This document shows positions 10,540-20,800 of a stretch of DNA of 31,750 nt, piece after piece (position 1 is the first letter of the stretch; the number at the start of each line of letters is the position of its first letter). The position numbers and the translations under genes are program-made. Under the pieces are notes generated by a model. That model saw nothing but the letters and a program-made list of their open reading frames with translations, was not told the origin of the DNA and did not search any database. This stretch comes from Nemertoderma westbladi (taxonomy: Eukaryota; Xenacoelomorpha; Nemertodermatida; Nemertodermatidae): the NCBI GenBank assembly GCA_032718475.1, contig JAUCBJ010003559.1, forward strand, positions 1 through 31,750, read 5' to 3'.

Positions 10540-10665
10540 CTTTCTTGGCCCGCCGTGTCCCATATTTGTAGTTTAACCCTCTTATCACCTCGATCTACCG
10601 TTTTTACTTTAAAGTCAATGCCGACGGTGCTAACGAATGCTGAAGAGAACGTCGAGTCCGCATAT
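10540..10665 (-). CDS. Rab3: Rab3-type small GTPase, switch I and G3 exon
   Basis: This exon encodes 41 codons plus split Arg codons at each end. It starts [18 protein letters not shown] (switch I, with the magnesium-coordinating Thr of the STVG motif) and ends [11 protein letters not shown], the G3 motif with the catalytic Gln. The acceptor is TTGTAG|ATATGC (boundary 10665) and the donor is GAAAG|GTAAAG (boundary 10540). The preceding exon, which must encode the P-loop (GxSSVGKTSF in Rab3) and the start codon, would lie at higher coordinates. I did not find it before the dynein gene. The sequence immediately upstream is intron, and the hAT element begins only 59 bases away. Confidence 0.96.
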
Positions 10666-12053
10666 CTACAAAACAAATAGTAATTTATTATTAAAGATCA
10701 TTATATTAATATTCACAGATTTACAGTGCCGGATTAAGCCTCTGGTGGCCCTAAGGCACATTTTAGTAATTTCCAAAAATGGCCCGAAAGTTGATATTTT
10801 TCCGCAAACCCTTTCAAAAGAAAAAGCTGCTAAAAACAACTGAAATTGTGAAAATGTTGCGAAGGAAATATAAAGTATTTTCGTTGGATGACTGCGTGCA
10901 AATTAAGTACTAAGTACTATTTTGTGATAGACAAAGTGTAGGAAATCGTTACAAATCGGTTCTAGAAGATCCAAATGGCCATGTTTTACAAACCAATATT
11001 CACGATTGTAGCCCTAAAGATGCTGAACATTTTGGTATATGTTTAATGGAAATTGAATAAAAAATAAAAAAGTAGTAGGGAATTTAGTGATGAAAAAAGT
11101 CAAAATCGACAAACTGATAAAAAGGTTGTTTTATACAGAGAGGCATAAATATCAGCAATATATTATTATATATAATATAAATAAATATATATATTATTGT
11201 TGAAAAGAGCAGTTTTGAGGTCAAAAAATAATTCAATGTTGAAAACAGATATCACCTTTTATAAAAGCCCTTCTATCAAACTACAAGAAAATTTGTAAAT
11301 TTTCGAAAATTTCATTTCTGTGGGTGTTATAGTTAGCCCCCCTTAACCCTTTGAGGACCGCAAGGGTTCCAGAAGTGCCACATTTGATTCAAGTGAATAT
11401 TTGGGGTCAAGACCCATATAAAAACATAAAAACAAAAGGACTTTGAAAAATTTCAATGCCTTCATAGAAATCTGAGCCGGGATCCCGGAGTCCCTATGGT
11501 CCTTAAGGTGAACCTGGGCATTTTTCAATAAAATCAACGAAAAGGTAGAAATTGTTGGAAATTATGATGAACTGGTCAGTCCAAAATAGCTGGCAGTATA
11601 TGTGTACACAAAAACGTGCCAAGAAGAAGGTCCAAGGTTTTAGGAATTCCTGGAAATTCTGAAAAACAGCAGAAATTTCTGAAAAAAATTTAAAAAAATT
11701 AACGATTGCGAAAATAGCTAAAATTATTATTAACTGGAAAGTGGAAATGCAAGCTAGAGTAGGGCCATTATATTATATACCAAAGTAACAACTATTTTTA
11801 GTTAAACTAAATTTAGCACAGGTAGGCCGATAAACAATATAGGCTACTGAGAAAATTACAAAAGAATGAAATTATGAAAATTATTTATAACTGGAAATTC
11901 CCACTAAGAACTATTATATACAGGTACCGCCGGGTACCAATGTAACAATTATTGCAGATTATAATAGTAGAATCAATCTAGGCCCTATATAGTATAGATC
12001 TATATAGAAACCTATATAATCAAATTAGGCCTATACAACAGTTAAAGTTTAGA

Positions 12054-13065
12054 CTAATTATGGTACTCTTCGAAGCAATTGCGAGCATTGATTCCGGGAT
12101 TAACGTGTTTGGGGGCCTCCACATAATACAGTAAAACTGTCAGGCTGTTAGTATATAAGTAACACACGTCATACTGTAAACCAATTGAGGGAAAGGAGCA
12201 GGTTACAGAGGCAGGCTTTTCTAACCAAAACAATAAACGGCCACTTTCTGACTTTACCACAGTACCGTTACAGTACGTGGAGGCCCTGAAACACGTTAGT
12301 CCTGCGATTCCAGATACAGAGATACAATGCAAAAATGTACTTGACAGGCTTTACATCTAATATTATCGATCTTCTGCTTAGCACACTGGGCACATCTGCC
12401 TCGCCCATCATCTAGCTGAGGCATGTGGGCATTCAGAGCATAAGAAACAATTGGTGGAAGAATCTTCTTGCGGTAATTGGTGGGAGCTTCCCTAGTACGG
12501 CTGCAGAAGTTTCCAATAGACACTGTCAGAAATCGAGATTAAGTTTATAATCTAGCAGTCGGGACTTTTCACTGGTTAGTTGTTCCTGGACTCGGAAGGA
12601 ATTAACAACACTGACATCCAATAGATCAAATATTAATCGTAAATAAAACCGGAACCTGGACTTTCGATACAACTCGTAGCTGGCCTTCATCTGATCACAG
12701 AGATCTACCCCACTCACGACTTGGTTGTAGACTTGGACTGATTTTGGACAATGTATGGACAGCTTATCAGAAGTCCCAGCTTGGTGGTTGGCGCCTCTTT
12801 ACAACTACAGTTTCTCTAGGGTTGATGAAATTATCCAACATATAAACAGAACGATATTATCAACCCACTTGGTGGCGACGAGTGATCCTGAGCACGCCAA
12901 CGCCAATCAATATCTCCTCTCTTAATTTCCTTATCATCTTTGAGCATATCAACAGGAAATTGTTTGCGGTTTACTCGACAAGTACCCACTTGATTGGCCT
13001 ACAAGTTAATTTCAGTTAATTTTTGGACAAGATTAGGACTAGTGAATAATTTATCAGAGCCAGAG
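12054..13065 (-). pseudogene. Broken piggyBac transposase, C-terminal half
   Basis: In order on the minus strand, across shifted frames: LFTSPNLVQKL (about 13055), GTCRVNRKQFP then KRGDIDWR (about 12990-12920), LVATKWVDN (about 12875), SVYMLDNFINPRETVVVKRR (about 12855-12790), CPKSVQVYNQVVSGVDLCDQ (about 12755-12700), a basic helical stretch SFRVQEQLTSEKSRLLDY, and the C-terminal cysteine-rich zinc domain HMPQLDDGRGRCAQCAKQK...CKACQVHFC (about 12430-12330), ending NARNCFEEYH (about 12090-12060). The Asp of GVD corresponds to the third catalytic Asp of piggyBac. Frameshifts near 12865 and 12790, a stop near 12800, a stop at 12526 and a 210-bp insertion in the cysteine domain make it non-functional. 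The N-terminal half with the first catalytic Asp was not confidently read. Confidence 0.85.
12096..12305. mobile_element. MITE-like insertion inside the piggyBac transposase
   Basis: Inverted ends of about 27 bases: GGGATTAACGTGTTTGGG plus GGCCTCCAC on the left (from 12096) and, in reverse complement, GGACTAACGTGTTTCAGG plus GCCTCCAC on the right (to about 12304). GATTCC flanks it at 12090-12095 and 12306-12311, a probable 6-bp target duplication. It interrupts the transposase between the VHFC and NARNCF parts of the cysteine domain. Its core (about 12186-12238) carries the GGGAAAGGAGCAGGTTACAG module also found in the poly-G-ended elements. Confidence 0.75.
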
Positions 13066-14459
13066 GCAATGTAATGTAATGAATACCAGTAGTATAGCCT
13101 CAGGCCTAGGCTGCTAACCTATGCGCTATGTCCTGTATGAATAGAATATCTGAACATAGGCCTATATAACATTAAGTTACTAATAGTTGGGCCAAATTAT
13201 TACCTACAGCCGGCCCGGCCCTACTTAGCAGCCCTGGTTAGGCTGTTTAGCTACTAACAAGTAGCTAATTCAGTAATTGAATTCCGTCGGCAATAGGCCT
13301 GACTGCCAGACAGCTGATACAGTGACCGGTAAAGATGATTGAGAAAACGAACCACCTTAAATGAACGGGTAGGCTAAATTTGTAGACAATGAATGTATCT
13401 GTAAGGGCCATTAAACGCAGCCAATCATCGCCGATACCTTGAAAACACTGTCCGGTGTTCAGACAGGCATGTGCATTGAACAACAAGATGATGCAACCAA
13501 GCACATCCTGACTTTGGAGAACAAGGTACCGATGGCGACAGAAGTCCTGTTATTTCAGCTCATTTGATTAAAAAGTTACTTACGGACAGCGGGACTCCCA
13601 GATCCCGCAAACGGAAACAGCTGGCATTTTTTCCCTGTAATATGTATAAAAATTTTGTTTGTTGTTTTGAATAAAGGGAAGGTGTGTCTATTTAATTTCA
13701 GTAATTACTGCACTTAATGACTAATTGTATCAGAACTACAGTTCTCCAAACATTGTCAAAGTAAAAAAAATATTATTCAAATTTGAGATTATACAAAAAC
13801 TTAACAAATAATAAAATTTGTGAAATTTCGCTGGGATGAGTTGCTCTCATCTATAATTAGTCCACTAAAACAAATATTTCGTCCGAAGTGCGAAAATCAA
13901 CTTCAGGAGCTTAGCTTTTGTGTTTGGGACTCCGGAGTCCCGCAGTCCTCAAAGGGTTAAGGCTGACTGGCCCCTGTAGGCATTTAGCAATTTTGATCGA
14001 ATCGTGGGAATGTGTTATTTATTTGCTGTAGGTTTTGCAGGGTACTTATCTTTACAGGACTTGCTGATAAATATAACACACCAAAAGTGTGGGCTTAGTG
14101 CAAAGATATAATATTTCTGATCTAGATTTGGACTTGCTGAGAAAGAAGTAATGTTCTTCGATAAGAGAACAGTCTCGGAAATAAGTACTTTTTATCACTA
14201 ATTTTAATTTACCCAAATTCAATTATGCTGTCCGACAGTTTTACGTTTTGCCAGAATTGCACCTAAAATGCCATCGTATGCAAAATGCAATACACGAGGG
14301 CAGAACATCTGAATTTCGGTTAAATTAGGGGGAGATGGTACCCCAGTACTTTTCATAAATATGAAAATTTTCGAAATTTTTTTTTTATTAATTCTAAATC
14401 AGAATTTAACGTAGATTTCAGAAATCGAAATCCTAACATGCCTAACAAATCCTAACTGT

Positions 14460-14775
14460 TTTTCTTTTTGTCTGTCTATTGGTCTGTTTTTCTGTTTGTC
14501 AACAAGTTATGGATATAAAAATATACACCACCTAACTAAAATAATTGCTACATGGGTTTTCGTGGTCGCGGATTTCATTTCCGGGGTCAGTTTTCAAATT
14601 TGACGTAATCTAGTTTGTCTGTCGGTCTGTCTGTCAAAAACATAACGAATCACACTACGTAAGGTTTTAAGGTCGGTGATTTCATTTCTGGTGTTATCTT
14701 TCCTGTTTGGAGGAGTCTATTATGCCTTTATATTTGTCTGTCAGTCGATCTGTCTGTACATACAGACAGACTTAA
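14460..14775. repeat. GTCTGT-rich low-complexity patches in the hAT right arm
   Basis: Several clusters of GTCTGT/TCTGTT words occur, ending in an inverted repeat CTGTCTGTA-CA-TACAGACAG at about 14750-14770. It is an internal part of the hAT element with no coding signal. Confidence 0.6.
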
Positions 14776-15610
14776 ACAGACAGTCTCTGAGTCTAGGTTC
14801 ATGCAATTATTAAAAATGACATGGGAAATGGCGGGAAAATTAAGCGGGAAGGTTTGAAAACTTAAAATGCGTTTTTCTCAGCATCTTATTTTTCGTGAAA
14901 TTTCGAAATAAATGTACCGGTACCTTTTTCTCGAGAACGGCTTGATGGAATTGGCTGAAATTTTCGCAGCAGGTTTTTAGTAGTGAGACACAATTGTGGA
15001 ACCTCTAAAAACATATGTTTAAAACAATTATCAAATGTATTTCTAATATAAACTTCGAAAATGTGTCATTTTTGGTTTTTGGTGCAATTAAGTGACCCTC
15101 AAACATAGACACAAAAAAATTTCAATTTTTTTAGGTTCCAGGTGTGTCTCGATAGTTACTCCAACCTTCTGGAAATTTTCATGAAATTCCATCTTGTATT
15201 TAGCTGTTCTAGAAAGTTTTAAGTACATAACTACAAATAATTCCCCACAAATAAATAAAATTAAATTCTCCATTGTTCATAATTAGCACTTTAATGTTTT
15301 ACTGCCCATATTTTATTATTTCCCTGCTATCAGGTCTTGAACTAATAACACAAGCAAGCAGCTGTCGGTCGATTGAGCTACAATTTTGCAATTTCTACCA
15401 CAAATCTCAGAATCTAGTGATAGGAAATAGTCGAAAGATGCACTTTTGTTCTGTTTTCTAGAAATTTTAGTGAGAAAAAATGTGGACTTTTCAGATAAAA
15501 ATAATTTTTTTCACAGGAATGACTCGCTGAGAAAAAATGGCCCGTATTTTCGTCTGGCCCTAAGGCACGTGCCTTATATGCCTTAAGGTTAATCCGGCAC
15601 TGCAGATTTA

Positions 15611-15660
15611 CACCATGTCCTGGAATATAGTGTCGCTATTCAGGTACAGGTACCTGCACC

Positions 15661-15692
<32 letters not shown>

Positions 15693-16778
15693 TTTTTTTT
15701 TCTACAAATCATAATGAGATTGCATGAAATTTGAAACAGAGTTAGTTTCATCACTGGAAAAACCATAAATATTAAATAAGATTAATAATAATTGTGTTTC
15801 ATTGTAATTACGTCATATCCAATTCCACAGTAACTAACGGCTTCACCCAAAAGAAGTAAGGTAGTTAAGTAGGAAGTAGGTAAAGAAGATATGAGGCCTC
15901 AGGTTGTACATCAAACGGTAAGTCAATGTATGTAGTCTTGAACCTAAGAGGGGCGAGCCGTTTGTTAAATTAATCCAACGAATTATATTCCTCAATTATT
16001 TTGCATATTCATGGAAATAAATTACTTAAGAAAGGATATAGGATGTCTTCAATACAGAAATCTCGGCAAACATAATCGCTATAACAAATAAGAATTTTCC
16101 TAGTACAGGATTATAATCTCAGGAAGTAATGGTTGTTGGTTAGGTTGGGTTAGGTTGGCGTAATAGTGGAACGGACAGTTATGTGGGCGTGAACAGCAAG
16201 TTGTATCCTTAGAAAATCGCCAACAATTCATATTGATTAACGACATCTGGTAATACCAGCTCTGGTGGAAGCTTAATAACATGGGAACATTACTCACGGA
16301 GGGTTGGTGCAAGGCATTAGCTAGACTTCTGCTGTACAGTAGTACATATTGTATATTAAATTAAGTACTCCATAGAAGAAGTGGCACTATTATGTGAAAT
16401 ATATTAGGAATTTTCTAATAGGTATATAGAGTACCGGGGGAATTTCACACCCCTTATATGGAATAGGTATTCCCATTAATGATTAAGCATTCCCTTGAAA
16501 ATACTAAGCATGTCCCGTCCCTTATGGAATAACAAATTGTTCCTCTTAAGGAACAAGTACGGGTCCCTACCGCTACCCTGAAACAGAAATATACCAATTA
16601 AACTTTCAACTCTCTAACCCCCATATAAAATCAAATTATGTTTAACAGGTACATGGACAGCCTAGTAAAAAACACATTTAATTCTTTTACATTGTGAGTG
16701 TAGACAATGTACAGTACACACCTCATGGCCCGCAATTATTACACTTATTCACACTGCAATCCCATTATCGTGAGACGC
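15611..16778. other. Non-coding region with a C/A/T homopolymer tract
   Basis: Immediately beyond the hAT target duplication lies a run of about 23 C, 10 A and 10 T (15659-15701), preceded by the palindrome-rich GGTACAGGTACCTG. TTAGGTTGGGTTAGGTTGG, an insect-type telomere-like motif, lies at about 16138-16158. No exon could be supported. In particular, no Rab3 P-loop exon was seen on the minus strand. Confidence 0.45.
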
Positions 16779-17165
16779 GGGGGGGGGGGGAGGGGGGGAG
16801 AGACTTGACGCAAATCCCATCTCGGCGAATTAATATTTCAACTTTCGTTGGGGGCAGCTCTGCAAAGTCGGCAATGACGTATCCAACTCATTGACGGCAA
16901 TGGTGACTTTGCAAAGCTGTGCCTAACGAATGTTATAATAGCATGAAACCATTCATCCACCCAAAACACCAATAATAAATAAATATTTCGCCTCAATGTT
17001 AAATCTATTTAGGGAAAGGAACAGGTTACAACGGCACGTTATTCTAACGAAAACAAACAAAATTAAATAGAATTAAACAGGATTGCAGTTCTATTTTTGG
17101 GTGTAATCAGCTGTTATTAGCGTCGATTTTGATTGGATTAATTTCGATTGCGTCGAAACTCCCCC
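16779..17165. mobile_element. Short element with poly-G/poly-C inverted ends (copy B)
   Basis: The left end is a G-rich run (16779-16798) followed by AGACTTGACGCAAA; the right end is TTGCGTCGAAACTCCCCC. The interior aligns with copy A at 5350-5596: GGCGAATTAATAT, then CGCCTCAATGTTAAAT, then TTTAGGGAAAGGA.CAGGTTACA, then AATCAGCTGTTATT.GCGTC. Relative to copy A it carries an extra segment of about 150 bases (about 16838-16988) containing a snap-back hairpin, with ATATTT on both sides. Non-coding. Confidence 0.75.
16844..16931. repeat. Snap-back hairpin inserted in element copy B
   Basis: TTCGTTGGGGGCAGCTCTGC with AAAGTCGGCAATGACG on the left is mirrored by GGCAATGGTGACTTTGC with AAAGCTGTGCCTAACGAA on the right, around a short loop (TATCCAACTCATT). 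The arms of about 36 bases pair with a few mismatches. The segment is absent from copy A, so it looks like a tiny fold-back insertion. Confidence 0.7.
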
Positions 17166-17721
17166 TATCTATCTCGCACCAACTCGCTCATAACGCGCGG
17201 CACAGATGTTGAACGATAACATTCAAAGTTGACGGCTCACTTATAAGAATACCATAGTATAACCTAACACGGTGGCTCTCCCCATAAACCTTCCCAACCG
17301 CTGCGCTGTGGGATTTTATCGTTTACCGAACTCGTTCTTCTCAGTAACTTCCCGCTGTCAGGAACCGCCGGGGGTGAATGGAATTAAATCGGAATATATT
17401 GTGGCTACAGTTCCTTTTGGTAGCAAACTGCTCAATTCCATTAGCAGAGCCACCACCGGGAATCAGCTCGAACTCTTACTAATGACCGCATTAAAGTCAT
17501 GAAGCTGCAAACTAAAAAAATTCCACACATTTCGTAGAGTAGAGGCTCATATACTGTGTAACCCGATTATTGCGATAATCTCTTCATTTGAACAAACAAT
17601 TCAAATATTTGTTATAAGGGGAATGTATAGTGAGTGAATGTGATGAAATTATATGATGATAATAATAGCTTGTTGTTATAAATACAATGTTGTGTCAGGA
17701 ACTTGGAGTAAATGCGTTAGA
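17166..17721. other. Unassigned region beyond the dynein 3' end
   Basis: A patch at about 17262-17502 is more GC-rich than its surroundings and holds a 76-codon + strand frame (17272-17502) with no similarity I recognise. It lies convergent to the dynein 3' end. It could be a transposon fragment or chance. Confidence 0.3.
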
Positions 17722-17727
17722 TTTATT
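17722..17727 (-). terminator. Polyadenylation signal for the dynein gene
   Basis: Minus-strand AATAAA (TTTATT on +), 136 bases after the dynein stop codon. Cleavage would fall near 17700. No long A-tract follows it in the transcript direction, so there is no visible retro-insertion tail here. Confidence 0.5.
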
Positions 17728-17862
17728 ACAAATTGTGTAGTTTTTTGTTTTTCGAATATAAAAATACCGTATTAAAAAACAGACTAAATTATGTACTTAT
17801 GTACAAAAGTAACTATTAACATTCTAAAAAAATAAAAATATGATAAAATAAATAGAGTAGAA

Positions 17863-20800
17863 TCAATCGTCCAACTGGCACAACATGGCGACGCCCCTGT
17901 TAACCCAATGACTCTGAGGTCTGTCACTAGGCAACGCAGTCCACATTACGAAGTTCGTAGAATGTCCGGTGGTGGACAGGATGCCTCGTCTGGCGCTGGT
18001 CTTATAGACCGGACAGTCGTAGACCGGTTTGGCTTTGAAGTCCCGTTTCTTCCCTGGTCTACACATGATCACCGGCATAGTGTCGAATAGAATCTTGGGT
18101 AACGACTCCCCTATCACCATAGACGAGCGGTCCCATCGCGCTCCCTCTATAAACAACCCGCGGACGTAGCAACCATCTTCCGGAGCTTCCTCCATCTCGT
18201 GTTCCTCTTCCAGCACATCGTACTCGAACCCGAGATGGTCGATCGGGATAGTGTACTTCCGAGCGAAATTCTGAGCGACGCCGGTTAAAAACGACTGCGT
18301 GAAATAAAAACCAGAAATCCAGAAGGTTGACGGAGCTCCGTTATCGATCCAATCGGATAAGAACTTCAATCGTTCCAGAAGATCTTTAACGTATCCTCCT
18401 AAGGGCTTCAAACTCGGGTAGCTTTTAGCCTGCCACATAGAGGGTTGTCTACCAACGAGCATAGAGTTAAACACATCCTCCAAATCGGCCGACATGACGA
18501 CGAGACCTTTAATCGCCTTGAGAAGATTCACTAAACTCGATCGAATCACCGAAGTCAACTTGTTGAAACGAATTAACTCCTGTCGCAGTACCGTATTCAT
18601 CGATTCTGTGTACTCAACCGGGTATTTCTTCATAACAACTTCCAAATCAAAATCAGCGGGAAGTTTACTCAGGATATCGGCGGATAGTTCTTCGATAATA
18701 TTTTGGGGCGACTTGCCTCCACCGCCAGACTGTCTCGGCAACGTCAGCAGAATGGAGTCGAATAGATCGGCGGTCTCCTTATTGTCTTTGGTTATATCCG
18801 CGTTCTCGTGCAGTCCAAACACCTCCGGGTTTGGTAGTAAGGGCAAACCCTTCAGGTATTCCACATACTTCTGGTATTTACCGTGTTTGGGAACTCGGTA
18901 CACACCTGAAGGGGAAAACTTGTATGGTTCTGAGTTGTCAGCGAGAACGTCTGTGTGATAAAATATTGAGAGAATAGAGATGAGCAACCGTCGATCTTTA
19001 TCGTCCGTGACCCGACCGCCGTAGTTACATTCCCCAGTGAGGTAGGTTAGCGCCTCCCAGGGTGTCTCCTCGTAATCGTTCAGCAACATCAACAACTGCC
19101 TCATGCTGATACGAAGATCGCTCTCATTGAACTCGTAAGGGATGTTCCAACCCAGAGGTCCGAACTTTCGCCTCTCCTGGACGATTCCGTGAAAGAAACA
19201 AAGCGAGAATAATAGGGAATGCCAGGCGGTCGGTTTGGTGCAACTGTCAAAGAACTGTGGGTCGGAAATTGGATCATTGAGGTATGATCGCATGAGGTTC
19301 GCCCGTAGACCCTTAGGCGCTTCGTTCGTCATCTTAACGCCATTCTGTAGGATACTGACAGGAAATTTGTCGCTGGGATAACTCGTTAGCCACAATCGAA
19401 AGTTCTCGTCTGTAGCCTCCGGTGTCACTGTCTCTTCGCATATCTTCTCCAAGGTCGACATCCAACTCGTTGCCAAGTGGCAATTCTGCAGGACGACCCA
19501 ATCCCCATTCTTTATTCCATTTTCTATTAACTTCTGCGCGATTGGTCCTTGACCCTGACCAAGAGAAACCGTTTTCACTTGCGACACCTTCAATCCTTTA
19601 TCCTCGGCAAATTTTAAAAGCGATGCCATTGGATCTGATCCTGGACTGAGAACAAAAATTAGAGGAGAGTAGCAATTCCCATCATTGAATGAGCCAACCA
19701 AATCAAAAGTAGGAGGTTCTATGAAGAACTTCCCGAGGTTGTTAACAATAAAATCTTGAACAGCAGGAACCACCTTGTCAGGCCGCAGCACTCTCAACAC
19801 AACCATTCGATCTAATCCCTTGAGCGCATTCCACTTGCCTGGATAAGTTTCATCCTGGGGCATTGTGCTATCATAAAACACCTTCCAATCAGTAATATTC
19901 TGAGATAAATCATCTTTAAATCCCTTCAAATTGCATAATTCCGAGGCTCGCACTATTTCGCCCCAACTCTTTTCGCCCAACCAATCAGAAGCGGGATTCG
20001 GGTAGGGATTATCGAGACCAACTCCTCCAGTCAGAAGGAACCTCCAAGTTTCTTCATCGACCAAATTTCTACCCTTCATGATGTTAATAGTCAAAATGAA
20101 AGAAAATAAAAGCTTGTCTTTCTCAAATAAAGATCGGCACACATTCTTGTAGATGCTTTCTGTAAAGTAATCATTGAGATAGTCTATACGTACATCAAGA
20201 TCAGTGGATGGTTTGCTGTTTTGTATAGCTAAGAGATAAAGGTTGATAAACCAGGTCAGAGAATATTGATACATTGGTTCTATATTTGCCAAATCACTAA
20301 TAGCGAAGAACAATATCGATGCATGGATAGAAACAGGTGTGTAGCCATTGCGAGTCGTATCAATCTCTTCCTCAGTTGCGGAAGCAATCTCTTGTTTCGC
20401 GGAGATTTCTTCAGAAAGTACCTTGGACGATGAAAGTACCTGAATTGCAACCTCGTCTTCTAGAATATTGCCTTGGGAGGAACTCAAAACTTCTAAAATT
20501 TTATCCTCAATTTCTTTCAATTGTTTTTTATTTTGCGCACTCTCTATGATGAGCACATTCTTCTTTTCTTCCAGTTCTGGTTTTTCCTTAGCAGCTACAA
20601 TGCCCAACAACTGATCCTGCAATCCCAATGGAGTAATCATAAAGTTTAATAGACAAACCTTCACAGACACCTCGGGCAAGTAATGTGGGTTCCTAAGTCG
20701 AGTAGTCACATAGAAGCGGAAATCTTTGCTGTATTCAATTACATTTTCACCTAAACGCATATACTCAACTCCCTGCTGCTTAAATGTTTGCTTCAGAAGG

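Larger units (their letters stand above)
11347..13956 (-). mobile_element. piggyBac element nested in the hAT, flanked by TTAA
   Basis: TTAA stands at 11343-11346 and 13957-13960, the strict target and duplication of piggyBac elements. The ends are inverted copies: CCCTTTGAGGACCGC on the left and, in reverse complement, CCCTTTGAGGACTGC on the right. GGGACTCCGGAGTCCC-like palindromes recur just inside the ends (about 11479 and 13926), and a GGGACTCC-type copy lies near 13587. The length of 2610 bp is normal for a complete piggyBac. The transposase remnant inside is on the minus strand. The insertion split the older hAT element. Confidence 0.92.
10724..15602. mobile_element. hAT-superfamily-like element with 8-bp target duplication, probably non-autonomous
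   Basis: The left end begins CAGTGCCGGATTAAGC and the right end is its inverted copy, ending TTAATCCGGCACTG; the terminal repeat is perfect over 14 bases. A perfect 8-bp duplication CAGATTTA flanks it at 10716-10723 and 15603-15610. CAG-type ends plus an 8-bp duplication are the hallmarks of hAT elements. After removal of the nested piggyBac about 2.2 kb of hAT sequence remains, with no frame resembling a hAT transposase or BED finger. It sits in a Rab3 intron, with its left end 59 bases from the exon at 10540-10665. The intact ends and duplication suggest moderate age. Confidence 0.9.

Noticed and set aside
13265-13504. 79-codon minus frame as the N-terminal part of the piggyBac transposase
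   Set aside because: It lies in the right place inside the element, but I could not match it to transposase motifs with confidence.
17272-17502. 76-codon + strand gene
   Set aside because: No recognisable domain, no splice or poly(A) context and no similarity to known families that I can recall; recorded only as an unassigned patch.
17690-17862. Poly(A) tail of a retrocopied dynein
   Set aside because: The T-rich run near 17739-17755 lies before, not after, the AATAAA in the transcript sense and is short, so it is not a retro-insertion tail.
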